Of a stretch of 64,000 nt of DNA, positions 24,357 to 33,375 are shown one piece after another; positions within the stretch are counted from its first letter, which is position 1, and every line of letters starts with the position of its first letter. Both the position numbers and the translations under genes were made by a program. Source of the DNA: an uncultured Lachnospiraceae bacterium (GTDB lineage: Bacteria > Bacillota > Clostridia > Lachnospirales > Lachnospiraceae); contig CAJUAO010000012.1 of NCBI GenBank assembly GCA_910584685.1, forward strand, positions 36,761-100,760, read 5' to 3'. Below the pieces are notes generated by a model. That model ran no database searches. It saw nothing but the letters and a program-made list of their open reading frames with translations, and was not told the origin of the DNA.

Positions 24357-26189
24357 TTATACACCTGCCTTTCCGTCACTACCATTGGTTTTATTCTGAG
24401 AGGCATATATATCCCTGTATGTATCGCTGCTTTTCATAAGCTCCTCATGGGTACCTATGCTTACTATACTTCCATCGCTCTCTATTACGGCTATCCTGTC
24501 AGCCTCCATAACGCTTGCTATACGCTGGGCTATTAAAATAACGGTAGTACCCGCCGCAGCCTGCTTAAATGAGGCTCTAAGCCTTGCCTCTGTAACCAAA
24601 TCAAGGGCTGATGTGGAATCGTCTAAAATAAGAAGCTCCGGCTTTCTGAGAAGGGCTCTCGCTATGGACATTCTCTGCTTTTGTCCTCCTGAAAGAGACG
24701 CTCCCTTTTCTGCTATAAAGGTATTATATCCGTCGCCAAATTCCTCTATAAATGAGGCTGCCTGCGCCGCCTCCGCCGCCTCTCTTATCTCAGCCTCAGA
24801 AGCCTCCGGTTTTCCCCATCTTATATTACCTTCTATAGTGTCTGAAAAAAGCTCGCTTTTCTGCATAACATAGCCAATCTTTTCCCTAAGCTCTGAAAGC
24901 TTATATTTCTTTACATTTATACCGTCAACATACACCTCTCCTCCAGTGGTGTCATAAAATCTTGGGATAAGGGATACCAGCGAGGTTTTTCCGCAGCCTG
25001 TTGCGCCTATTACTGCAAAGGTTTCTCCCTTTTTTATTTTAAGGCTTATATTTTTAAGCACAGGCCTTCCCACTGTCTCAGGATACATAAAGCTGACGTT
25101 TTTCATTTCCACCATAACGTCTGTGTCTGTATTTTCTCCATAATTTCCGTCTCCATCCCTTATGACAGGCTCCGTATCTATAATTTCACGTATTCTCTTT
25201 CCTGACGCCGTCGCTCTTGAAATAGACTGGAACATATTTGTAGTCATCATAACGGACATTATAACCTGTGAAATATATGTTACCGCCGCCATGACTGTTC
25301 CTGTGTCCATGCCGCTTTTCTCTATGCTTATATTTAATCCTCCTATGTAGATAATAGCTATTACTGCAAAATTCTGTATAACCGTAAGAACAGGCGTTAT
25401 AACCGCCATAAGCTTCAATACGGAATAATTTGTATTCTTAAGCTCTCCGTTTGCATTTTTAAATCTGTTATACTCATACTCCTCCTTTACACACGCCTTT
25501 ACCACTCTTGCTCCGCTTACGTTTTCCTGCACAACGGAATTAACCCTGTCAAGCCTTTTCTGTACAAGCCCATACATAGGCATTGCCTTTGCAAGGACAA
25601 TAGCTAGCACAACAGCAAGCACAGGCACGGCGCACAAAAGTATGGCTCCAAACTGTAAATCAAGCGCCACAAGCATAACGGTTCCTCCTATTAAAAACAT
25701 AGGCGAACGCACAAACATTCTCATAAGCATTTCCATAAAATCCGTTACCATGGTTATATCATTTGTCATTCTTGTAACAAGAGAGCCTGTAGTAAACTTA
25801 TCTGTCTGCTGAATCGATAAGGACATTACCTTTTTAAAAGCATCGCATCTTAAGTCATTGCCAAAGCCCTGGGCTGCCCTGGCTGCCGTGTATGCGCAAA
25901 ACACGCCGAAAAAGCCTCCCACAAGGGTCACTGCAAGCATTAATATCCCGAAGGTAATAATAATATCCATAGCTTCATAGTCATTTCCGTGAAAAAACTC
26001 CATTACAGCCGCCGCAATTTCCGAGCCCTTTTCGCTGTCGTTTATATCTATTCCCGTAATTCCGTAATTTACAATAAATGACATAAGATACGGAAGCATC
26101 AAATCGGCCGCCACCTCTCCTATCATCAGCAATGGCGATATAAATGCCAAAAATCTGTATGGTTTCATGTAACTAAACAGCTTCTTCAT
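24357..26189 (-). CDS. ABC exporter half-transporter with degenerate ATP site (heterodimer partner 1)
   Basis: 610 residues. Six membrane segments (about 15-320) are followed by an ATPase with Walker A GATGCGKT, signature LSGGQKQR and Walker B LLILDDST, where aspartate replaces the catalytic glutamate. In the switch region IAQR replaces the usual HR. This asymmetry is the hallmark of heterodimeric exporters: this subunit's Walker B faces the partner's LSQGQ in the weak site. The gene leads the two-gene operon. The substrate is not visible. Confidence 0.9.
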   Translation of the reverse strand: MKKLFSYMKPYRFLAFISPLLMIGEVAADLMLPYLMSFIVNYGITGIDINDSEKGSEIAAAVMEFFHGNDYEAMDIIITFGILMLAVTLVGGFFGVFCAYTAARAAQGFGNDLRCDAFKKVMSLSIQQTDKFTTGSLVTRMTNDITMVTDFMEMLMRMFVRSPMFLIGGTVMLVALDLQFGAILLCAVPVLAVVLAIVLAKAMPMYGLVQKRLDRVNSVVQENVSGARVVKACVKEEYEYNRFKNANGELKNTNYSVLKLMAVITPVLTVIQNFAVIAIIYIGGLNISIEKSGMDTGTVMAAVTYISQVIMSVMMTTNMFQSISRATASGKRIREIIDTEPVIRDGDGNYGENTDTDVMVEMKNVSFMYPETVGRPVLKNISLKIKKGETFAVIGATGCGKTSLVSLIPRFYDTTGGEVYVDGINVKKYKLSELREKIGYVMQKSELFSDTIEGNIRWGKPEASEAEIREAAEAAQAASFIEEFGDGYNTFIAEKGASLSGGQKQRMSIARALLRKPELLILDDSTSALDLVTEARLRASFKQAAAGTTVILIAQRIASVMEADRIAVIESDGSIVSIGTHEELMKSSDTYRDIYASQNKTNGSDGKAGV

Positions 26190-26270
26190 TTTTATTTAAC
26201 CTTTCCTTCTGTTTTAAAAACAAAGTGCCACCCTATGGCAGCACCCCGTCTTTATTTATCAAATATATTT

Positions 26271-26870
26271 TTAATCGCATAAAGGCTCTATAAGCTTTCC
26301 TGCCGATTCCTCATCAGGAAGCATAATTACACGCCCTACATTATCTAAAAATTCCCCGTTTTCATACACTACTGTAAATCCTGTATCTATGCATATAGCT
26401 TTATTATATTTAATCATAATATTATCTATGGTTATTTCTTCTAATCCTGCCGGCTTAACATATATACGCATATCCGTATATTGACCTACAGCCTTTAAAT
26501 AAGCGGCGCATATAATATTTGCAAACTCCTGAAGAAGCGACATTCTCTCTGAAGCGTCACAGATAAGCTCCTTATCCTCAGCCATTTTTTCTATAACTAT
26601 ATCAACAAATTCCTCCTTCATGCTGATAAGCATAGAGCCATTAAGAGTCTTTTGAAACTTCATCATTACTCCAAACTTCCCGTTGAAATTCACCATTTCC
26701 TCCGCCAGCTTTTCATCCATGGGAGCAATTTTAGGAACTCCTATATGAAGCCTGAGTCCCATTATTCTGCCTATTGTAATGCTTGCGCTTCCCAAGCCCA
26801 CATTTCCAAGCTCATACAAGATATCCTGTGCATCAGAATCTATTAATCCTTCCTCATTAAATATGTTCAA
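26271..26870 (-). CDS. cheC: CheC-family chemotaxis phosphatase
   Basis: 199 residues with two CheC active-site motifs: D16-x3-E20-x2-N23 with proline at 46, and S111-x3-E115-x2-N118 with proline at 140. CheC removes phosphate from CheY-P, usually together with CheD. The gene follows a single-domain receiver and an EAL protein in one operon (14-bp gap to the receiver gene). This arrangement suggests it dephosphorylates that receiver and does not belong to the main chemotaxis cluster. Both catalytic motifs appear intact. Confidence 0.87.
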   Translation of the reverse strand: MNIFNEEGLIDSDAQDILYELGNVGLGSASITIGRIMGLRLHIGVPKIAPMDEKLAEEMVNFNGKFGVMMKFQKTLNGSMLISMKEEFVDIVIEKMAEDKELICDASERMSLLQEFANIICAAYLKAVGQYTDMRIYVKPAGLEEITIDNIMIKYNKAICIDTGFTVVYENGEFLDNVGRVIMLPDEESAGKLIEPLCD

Positions 26871-26884
26871 ATTTTTTCCTCCTC

Positions 26885-27259
26885 TCAGACTTCTTTTTCT
26901 TCAAGGACCTTATATATCACTTCCAAAAATTCCTTTTCCAGATATGGCTTTGTTACAAATGCCTTTGCCCCTGCCTTTATTGAATCTTCAATAATCAAAT
27001 CCTGACCAATGGCAGACGTCATAATAATCTTTGCGTCAGGCTTTTTCTTTAAAAGATTTTCAAGCAGTGTTAAATCGGAATTGTCAGGCAATGTAATGTC
27101 AAGAAGCACCAAATCCGGTTTCTCCTTCTCAAACAGCTCCATAGTCTCCGCTGCCGTAGCCGCCTGAATTACATTGTCAAAGCCTCCGTTTTGTAATGAC
27201 TTTATTGCTACTTTTCTGGCAAACTTAGCATCATCAACCAATAATATTTTTTCGTTCAT
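26885..27259 (-). CDS. CheY-like single-domain response regulator
   Basis: 124 residues, receiver domain only. The acidic pocket is D9-D10, the phospho-acceptor D54 (VLLDITLP), the switch T81-S82 and the lysine K104 (FVTKPY). There is no output domain, so it must act by protein contact. It lies 3 bp after the EAL protein gene and 14 bp before cheC, so phosphorylation probably couples a histidine kinase elsewhere to CheC and to c-di-GMP turnover. Confidence 0.9.
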   Translation of the reverse strand: MNEKILLVDDAKFARKVAIKSLQNGGFDNVIQAATAAETMELFEKEKPDLVLLDITLPDNSDLTLLENLLKKKPDAKIIMTSAIGQDLIIEDSIKAGAKAFVTKPYLEKEFLEVIYKVLEEKEV

Positions 27260-27262
27260 AAA

Positions 27263-28978
27263 CTAAACCTCCATAACTTCTCTCTCATATTGCTCAACTG
27301 TCATTGGTCTGTAGTAATAAAAACCTTGCGCAATCTTGCAGCCAAGATTGACAAGAAATTCCTCCTGGTCTTTTTTTTCAACTCCCTCCACTACTATCTC
27401 CATATTTAAATCCTGTGCCATCCACACCACATGCTTTAGTATTGTGTTTGCCTTAATATCATTTTTCTCCGTAGGCAGAAACCTTAAATCTATTTTAAGT
27501 ACGTCTACTGATATTTCCCTAAGTGCATTAAGCGAAGAATATCCGCTGCCAAAATCATCCATATAAACCTTAAAGCCTCTGCTTTGCAGCTTCTTTGACA
27601 ACGCTGACAGGTGATTGTTATCGGTGGCAAATCCGCTTTCGGTAAGCTCAAATTCTATCTTATCCCGTGGTACGTCATATTCCTCTATATATTCCTCTAT
27701 GTGGGTTACAAGCTGGGGATTATAAAGATTTGTTCTCGACAGGTTTACAGATACGGGATATACGGGTATCCCATTGTCTATCCACTTTCTTATAAGCTTG
27801 CATGTCTGCTTTATAATATACTCGTCAAGCTCCACAACAAATCCGTTTTTCTCAAACACGGGAACGAACTCTCCCGGCGATATCATGCCCTTGACAGGAT
27901 GCTTCCAGCGTGTAAGAGCCTCAGAGCCGATTATTTTTTTTGTATTCATATCTACCTTTGGCTGGATATATACCTCGAACTGCTCCTCTGACAAGGCCGT
28001 CTGCATATCAGCCACAATCATCTTCTCCCGCTTCTCCTGCTGGGCCAGACCTTCATTATAGTAGGCTACATGATTTAAGTAATTGCCCTTAATGGTAGCC
28101 TGCGCGGCTGTAGCCCTGTCAATATATGTATTTATAGGCGTAAGCCTGTCAATATCCTCCCTTGTGATTTCGTATACGCCGAATGCAAGCTGCACGTCAT
28201 ACATACACGGATAAGATGCAACCGCTCTCCTTAAATATTCTATGGTGCTTGCAACCGAGTATTCCTTTGCGGAAACACACATAATAAATACATCCGAAGC
28301 ATTTCGGCAATATGCAACATTAGAATCCTCGTCAAGACACTCCTGTATTCTTACGCCAATATATGTAAGAAGCCTGTCGCCCTCATTTTCTCCGAACATG
28401 TCGTTTATAACCCTGAAACGTTCTATGTCCATGCGGATAATACTGAACTTTCCCGCCGGGTCCTTCTGGGTCATCTCTGTGACTGTTCTTGAAAATGCAT
28501 TTATATTTGGAAGATGCGTTAAGGGGTCCTTTTCCGAATGAAACTTTAAGCTCTGCTCAATTTCCGTGCTCTCGTCTGTATTTGTAAAGGATATAACTAC
28601 TCTTTCAAGCTCTTTTTTCTCATTAAAAAAACAAATCTGACTTATTCTGAACCATTGATACTGATGGGACTCTGTAAACAGCCTTACGGTTATATTTCTC
28701 TTTTTTGTCTCGGGCTTTACATTTCCAAAATCAAGAAACTCCCTTACTGCGGATATATCAGGACGGAATACTATCTTTTCCATTTCTTCTTTATCAACAA
28801 TACTGTCTATGCTCCAAGGGATTTTTATGAACTTTTCTTTAACAGGGTCTATGTAAAGCTCGTTTGTCTTAAAATTATACTCTACAAGGAATGTGTCAAG
28901 CTGCTCCAGTATTAAATTTTTCTTAACCAGCTCCGCCCTGACCTGATTAACCTCTGTTTCTTCTTTTATATTTTCCAT
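27263..28978 (-). CDS. c-di-GMP phosphodiesterase with degenerate GGDEF and intact EAL domain
   Basis: 571 residues. A PAS-like N-terminal region runs to about 140. A GGDEF domain (about 145-310) follows whose signature is altered to NASDVF, so it cannot make c-di-GMP. The EAL domain (about 320-571) has EALTRWKHP, FELTESG, YMDDFGSGYSSL and VVEGVE, which are the metal and general-base residues of active phosphodiesterases. The protein should hydrolyse c-di-GMP, with the dead GGDEF as a possible GTP sensor. It heads the operon with the CheY-like protein and CheC. Confidence 0.9.
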   Translation of the reverse strand: MENIKEETEVNQVRAELVKKNLILEQLDTFLVEYNFKTNELYIDPVKEKFIKIPWSIDSIVDKEEMEKIVFRPDISAVREFLDFGNVKPETKKRNITVRLFTESHQYQWFRISQICFFNEKKELERVVISFTNTDESTEIEQSLKFHSEKDPLTHLPNINAFSRTVTEMTQKDPAGKFSIIRMDIERFRVINDMFGENEGDRLLTYIGVRIQECLDEDSNVAYCRNASDVFIMCVSAKEYSVASTIEYLRRAVASYPCMYDVQLAFGVYEITREDIDRLTPINTYIDRATAAQATIKGNYLNHVAYYNEGLAQQEKREKMIVADMQTALSEEQFEVYIQPKVDMNTKKIIGSEALTRWKHPVKGMISPGEFVPVFEKNGFVVELDEYIIKQTCKLIRKWIDNGIPVYPVSVNLSRTNLYNPQLVTHIEEYIEEYDVPRDKIEFELTESGFATDNNHLSALSKKLQSRGFKVYMDDFGSGYSSLNALREISVDVLKIDLRFLPTEKNDIKANTILKHVVWMAQDLNMEIVVEGVEKKDQEEFLVNLGCKIAQGFYYYRPMTVEQYEREVMEV

Positions 28979-29130
28979 ATGCCGTCTTCCTCGTATTATT
29001 TTTTTAATTAAATAAATTTTATTAAATTTATTTAATTTTACACGTCAAAACCATACCTTAAGTTTATCATTGAAACCGCTCTTCGTCAAGACTTTCCGTA
29101 TTTTTATATACTTTAGCGGTAACAGTTTAG
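28979..29130. other. Intergenic region with 14-bp AT-rich inverted repeat (29006-29037)
   Basis: AATTAAATAAATTT pairs with its exact complement across a 4-base loop just upstream of the EAL operon. It has no GC pairs and no T tract, so it could be an operator. The rest holds no gene. Confidence 0.5.
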
Positions 29131-29437
29131 TCCTGCCACACCATGTGAGTAAGTTCCATATGCAGCTTTAGCGGTCGGACAGCTATATAATATTTTATGG
29201 AAACATTGAGAAGGCAATTAGAAATTCATTAATATGAAACTGCCGGCTTCTTAGCGTAGGGCATCTGTCTGAGAAAAGTGTTGTTCTTTAACACTTTTCG
29301 AGTTATGCCCGAAGCTTAGAAGGCGGCAGTTTCATATTAATAGAATTTCTTATTGCCTTTGAAGTTTCCATAAAATATTATATAGCTGTCCGACCGCTAA
29401 AGCTGCATATGGAACTTACTCACATGGTGTGGCAGGA
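29131..29437. repeat. Giant hairpin element, copy A (307 bp)
   Basis: Two exact 74-bp arms (29131-29204 and 29364-29437) enclose a 159-bp core that is itself four nested stems. Stems include TATGAAACTGCCG/CGGCAGTTTCATA, GGGCAT/ATGCCC and GAAAAGTGTT/AACACTTTTC. Conserved bulged segments between them include AGAAATTCATTAA, CTTCTTAGCGTAG, AGCTTAGAAGG and TAGAATTTCTTA. The same core with different but paired stems is at 63150-63444. The element begins 15 bp after the stop of the TetM-like gene, so it would form the 3' end of that transcript. Confidence 0.9.
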
Positions 29438-29451
29438 CAAAACTACTACCT

Positions 29452-32124
29452 TTAACGGCACAGGCTTCTTATATCGTTTACCACCCTCTCCACCTCTTCC
29501 TTAATCCCCGCCGCTGACAGCCTGACCGCCCCGTCTCCCAGTATAATCATCTGTTCAAGCCTGTCTGAGGTTGCCACTGTCACCCTGTGCTTTTTTCCTA
29601 TATTATGAACTGTTTTTTCTATATATTGGTCGGCTGTCTCCGCCTCCCTTGTATATACAGCGTATATGTTTTTATATTTCTCCACGCTTCCCTTATTTCC
29701 CTGCACCTTATATGCGTCAAACACAACAATAAGCTGTACCCCCGTAAAGCCCTGATAATTGCACATTATCTCAAGGAGACTTACTCTTGCGCTGTCCATA
29801 TTTACCTTAGACAGCTCCCTAAGCTCCTCCCATGCAAATATTATATTATAGCCGTCAACCAGCAGATATTCCTCCCTGTCCTCTCTGGCTTTTCTTTGTC
29901 TGCCTCCTGAAATGGCTGTGGTTTTATTAACGCCCGGGCTTCCATATGTATTTGTTTTTTTATAAGGGTTATACGCCTTTTCTTTTTCAGGCTCCCTTAT
30001 GCCGTGATATGAGGTCTTAAAGGTACGCTCGAAAATTTCCTCAAGCTCATCCTCACCGCCATAGTATTTTATATTATCATCATTCTTTAAGCCGTCGGAC
30101 GCCTTATTTTTGAAGTCATAAGCCTTACTTTTTATAATGCTTTCCATATGCATTCTGCTTTTCACTTCATTCCATGGCACATAAAATCCCGCGCCGTTAG
30201 CGCAAAACACCGAGCCCGTAGGATTTTCCCCATCAGCGTCAGGAGCGTAGCCTGTATTTTCTATTACCTCCTGTGAATTATGACACTTATCATATCCCTT
30301 TACTGTAAGGAATATTTTTCCCCTTCCCTTTGTGTAGGAAATAAGCTCCGTCTGGTATTCGCACATTGTCGATACGGGGCATGTCCCTGTTAACACTGCC
30401 ATTTCCCCGTTATTTTCCGTAGTCTGCGAGGTACCGTACATTCTTTGTATATCTGTCATGGCCCGTCCTATCATTTCGGTCGGAAGCTCAATCTGAAAGC
30501 TGTAGTAAGGCTCCAAAAGCTGAGACTCAGCTTCCATTAATCCCTGTCTTACCGCCCTGTAGGTTGCCTGTCTGAAATCCCCTCCCTCCGTATGCTTCTG
30601 ATGCGCCCTTCCTGACATAAGGGTTATTTTCATATCAGTAAGGGGCGAGCCTGTAAGCACTCCTAAATGCTCTCTTTCCTTTAAATGTGTAAGTATAAGA
30701 TTCTGCCAGTTTCTGTCCAGAATATCCTCGCTGCAGTCTGCGGCAAATATTAAGCCTGCGCCTCTTTTTAAAGGCTCCATAAGAAGATGTACCTCGGCAT
30801 AATGCCTTAAAGGCTCAAAATGTCCCACACCCTCCACCGTACTGTCTATGGTTTCCTTATAAACTATATTTCCTGAATCAAATTCAACCTCCAGGGAAAA
30901 CCTTTCATATATAACGCTCTTTAATATCTCTATTTGTACCCTTCCCATTACTCTTACGTATATTTCATCAAGGTACTTATTCCATATTACTTTTAACTGG
31001 GGCTCCTCCTCCTCAAGCTCCCTAATCTGCCTTAAGGCCTTTAAGGTATCGCAGCCCTTGGGAAGGGCCATCCTGTACATAAGAACAGGCTCTATAACAG
31101 GCTCCGTAACCTGCGACTGCTCTATTTCATATATTTTATTTTCTGTCTCTGATATTGTCTGTCCTGCCTTAGTATGGGCAAGACCTGTAAGGGCGCAGAC
31201 CATACCTGCCCTTACGCTTGTTTGGGCTGTATATTTATCCCCTGAATATATTCTTATATGGTCTATCTTATCCTCTATTATTTTTCCGTCGTCTGTCTTA
31301 AGCCTGACAACACTTTTTACTAAAAGCTCTCCTCCCAAAAGCTTTACATATGTAAGCCTTGCCCCCTTGTCATCATGGGCTATCTTAAATATTTTTGCCT
31401 TTGTCCTGTTTCCATATGTCCTTTCCACGGTATATCTGTCAAAGCCATCAAGAAACTCCCCTACGCCCTCTCCCTTAAGAGCTGAGCCAAAAAACACGGG
31501 AAATATTTTTCTTTGGGATATAAGCGTAACGATTGCCTTATCCTCTATGGCTCCCGTCTCCATATAGCCTTCAAACAGAGCTTCGTCAGCCACTGCTATG
31601 GCCTCCCTTGTCTTGTCTGACGTCACATCGGAAAAATCTATTGACAAGCCTCCTGTCAGAATTTCTATATCCTTCATTACTTTTATTTTATCTGAATTTG
31701 ACTGGTCCATCTTGTTTACAAATATAAATACAGGTATATTGTAAATGTCAAAAAGCTTCCACAGGGTCCGGGTGTGAGCCTGAACTCCGTCTGTTCCGCT
31801 TACTACAAGTATTGCATAATCAATAATCTGCAGGATGCGTTCCATCTCTGCCGAAAAGTCCCCATGTCCGGGAGTATCTATAAGGCACACTGTTTTATCT
31901 CCCAGCCCAAATACCGCCTCCTTGGCGTAAATGGTAATGCCCCGCTCCCTCTCTATATGGTCGGTATCTAAAAATGTATTTCCATAGTCTACCCTGCCTG
32001 CCGAGCGTATGACTCCCCTCTGGTACAATATATTTTCCGATAATGTGGTTTTGCCTGCGTCAACATGAGCCAGCATTGCCGTACATATATATTTTTCCGG
32101 CTTGTTTTCTGATACTTGGTCCAT
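29452..32124 (-). CDS. TetM-like ribosome-bound GTPase fused to a NYN (YacP/Rae1-like) nuclease domain
   Basis: 890 residues. The first 650 or so are an EF-G/TetM-type GTPase: G1 AHVDAGKTT, switch region ERERGITI, G3 DTPGHGDF and G4 NKMD, followed by the ribosome-binding domains of ribosomal protection proteins. A linker (about 660-745) leads to a C-terminal NYN/PIN-like domain starting LLVDGYNIIFAWEEL, with acidic residues in VVFDAY, AETADQYIE and VATSDRLEQ. This is the YacP/Rae1 fold, which in Bacillus cuts mRNA in the ribosomal A site. The fusion would place a nuclease on the factor-binding site of the ribosome. Tetracycline resistance is possible but unproven. Confidence 0.88.
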   Translation of the reverse strand: MDQVSENKPEKYICTAMLAHVDAGKTTLSENILYQRGVIRSAGRVDYGNTFLDTDHIERERGITIYAKEAVFGLGDKTVCLIDTPGHGDFSAEMERILQIIDYAILVVSGTDGVQAHTRTLWKLFDIYNIPVFIFVNKMDQSNSDKIKVMKDIEILTGGLSIDFSDVTSDKTREAIAVADEALFEGYMETGAIEDKAIVTLISQRKIFPVFFGSALKGEGVGEFLDGFDRYTVERTYGNRTKAKIFKIAHDDKGARLTYVKLLGGELLVKSVVRLKTDDGKIIEDKIDHIRIYSGDKYTAQTSVRAGMVCALTGLAHTKAGQTISETENKIYEIEQSQVTEPVIEPVLMYRMALPKGCDTLKALRQIRELEEEEPQLKVIWNKYLDEIYVRVMGRVQIEILKSVIYERFSLEVEFDSGNIVYKETIDSTVEGVGHFEPLRHYAEVHLLMEPLKRGAGLIFAADCSEDILDRNWQNLILTHLKEREHLGVLTGSPLTDMKITLMSGRAHQKHTEGGDFRQATYRAVRQGLMEAESQLLEPYYSFQIELPTEMIGRAMTDIQRMYGTSQTTENNGEMAVLTGTCPVSTMCEYQTELISYTKGRGKIFLTVKGYDKCHNSQEVIENTGYAPDADGENPTGSVFCANGAGFYVPWNEVKSRMHMESIIKSKAYDFKNKASDGLKNDDNIKYYGGEDELEEIFERTFKTSYHGIREPEKEKAYNPYKKTNTYGSPGVNKTTAISGGRQRKAREDREEYLLVDGYNIIFAWEELRELSKVNMDSARVSLLEIMCNYQGFTGVQLIVVFDAYKVQGNKGSVEKYKNIYAVYTREAETADQYIEKTVHNIGKKHRVTVATSDRLEQMIILGDGAVRLSAAGIKEEVERVVNDIRSLCR

Positions 32125-32153
32125 GGAAATACCCCCTTCTCTAAGCTATACGT

Positions 32154-32182
32154 ATTATAGCACAAGGAAGCGTTAAAGTCGA
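32154..32182 (-). promoter_or_regulatory. Promoter of the TetM-like gene
   Basis: TCGACT, 17-bp spacer and TATAAT on the minus strand, upstream of the start at 32124. No leader peptide or attenuator typical of tetM is evident in the short leader. Confidence 0.6.
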
Positions 32183-32207
32183 TAATTCTTTGCCCCTTCC
32201 CCTTACC

Positions 32208-32236
32208 TTGACAAATCAAAACCTCCATGTTATCAT
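32208..32236 (+). promoter_or_regulatory. Promoter of the diguanylate cyclase gene
   Basis: TTGACA, 17-bp spacer and TATCAT on the plus strand, about 45 bp before the start at 32282. It diverges from the promoter of the TetM-like gene. Confidence 0.7.
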
Positions 32237-32281
32237 GTTTATAATTGAAACGCTTATATAAATATATAGGAAAAGATACAA

Positions 32282-33325
32282 ATGGAAAAATTAAGAGTTA
32301 TTTTTGAAAAAACCGTTGATTGGATTACCGAAAAAAGAAATCTCCTGTTTTTGGTGGCATGCTTTATTATACATGCTGTGTACGCAGGAGTTTTCTTTTT
32401 GATGGACATAAACACTCTTGCGCTGTTAAATATATTTAGCTGCTGCTTTTATTTTTATTATTTAGTCATAAAGAAGGATACCTCCGAGAAAAGCATGCTT
32501 GCCACCTACTTTGAAATACTGCTTTTTTCCGTTTTAAGCGAGCTTGCCCTTGGGCCGGATTATGGCTTTTATCTTTATATTATCGGAATGTCCGCAACTA
32601 TATTTTATATAATTCCTTCATATGTCTATAAACGCTTTCTGTATCAGTTTATAGGCATTGTTATTGTCCTTTTTCTGGAGGGTACAATTATTATAGCAGA
32701 CATAAGCTTTCCCGATATACAAGCTGCGGCAAAGCCTTATAATTCTGTTATTTTCCTTGCGAATATTGCAATAACCGCATCTCTCGTTCTCACGGCTGCC
32801 TTTTTCTATTCAAAGGAGCTTGACATCGTTTGGAATAATCTAAAATACAACACTAATCACGACGCTCTTACAGGTCTTTACAACAGACGGTTTCTTGAAA
32901 GCAAAATCCAGCAGTTTTTAAAGGAAAAGAATACTAATTTTGTTATATGTATGATAGATATTGACTTTTTTAAAAAGATAAACGATACATACGGACATAA
33001 GGCGGGGGACATGGTTCTTACAAATGTTTCCGCATGTCTTTCCCATACGGCAGGTAATGATAACTTTGCCGTACGCTGGGGAGGCGAGGAGTTTATTATC
33101 TATTTTCCAAATATGGAGCAATATGAAGCATATCTGATTATGGAAAGGCTTAGAAAGCAGGTGGAGGGCATGATTACCGAAGCTGACGGCGAAAAAATCC
33201 GTGTTACCATTACTGCCGGCATAGCGGCAGGCACGCCAAATTCAAATTATGAAAAGGTTATTAAGCGGGCCGACGAAAAGCTGTATGTGGGAAAACAGCA
33301 GGGAAGAAATCAGGTTGTTGTTTAG
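32282..33325 (+). CDS. Membrane-bound diguanylate cyclase (GGDEF)
   Basis: 347 residues. Six membrane segments span about residues 18-185. The GGDEF domain contains DALTGLYNRRFLESK, FVICMIDIDFFKKINDTYGHKAGD and the signature RWGGEEFIIYF (near 264). Active-site residues are intact, so it should make c-di-GMP from two GTP. No RxxD inhibitory site precedes the signature (AGNDNFAV), so feedback inhibition is probably absent. Together with the EAL protein 3 kb away, both arms of c-di-GMP turnover are encoded here. Confidence 0.92.
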   Translation: MEKLRVIFEKTVDWITEKRNLLFLVACFIIHAVYAGVFFLMDINTLALLNIFSCCFYFYYLVIKKDTSEKSMLATYFEILLFSVLSELALGPDYGFYLYIIGMSATIFYIIPSYVYKRFLYQFIGIVIVLFLEGTIIIADISFPDIQAAAKPYNSVIFLANIAITASLVLTAAFFYSKELDIVWNNLKYNTNHDALTGLYNRRFLESKIQQFLKEKNTNFVICMIDIDFFKKINDTYGHKAGDMVLTNVSACLSHTAGNDNFAVRWGGEEFIIYFPNMEQYEAYLIMERLRKQVEGMITEADGEKIRVTITAGIAAGTPNSNYEKVIKRADEKLYVGKQQGRNQVVV

Positions 33326-33343
33326 ATGCATAGTTATCCATAT

Positions 33344-33375
33344 AAAAAAGTCTCGTCTAAAGCCGAGACTTTTTT
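33344..33375. terminator. Bidirectional terminator between diguanylate cyclase and MATE genes
   Basis: AAAAAAGTCTCG (33344-33355) pairs with CGAGACTTTTTT (33364-33375), giving U tracts on both strands. The MATE stop codon lies inside the structure. Confidence 0.85.

Noticed and set aside
29131..29437. Giant hairpin as an ordinary terminator or a CRISPR/attC site
   Set aside because: It is far too long for a terminator, has no U tract at the base, no repeat-spacer pattern and no integron recombination motifs.
32125..32153. tetM-type leader peptide attenuator
   Set aside because: The leader between promoter and start is too short and has no open frame with paired terminator stems.
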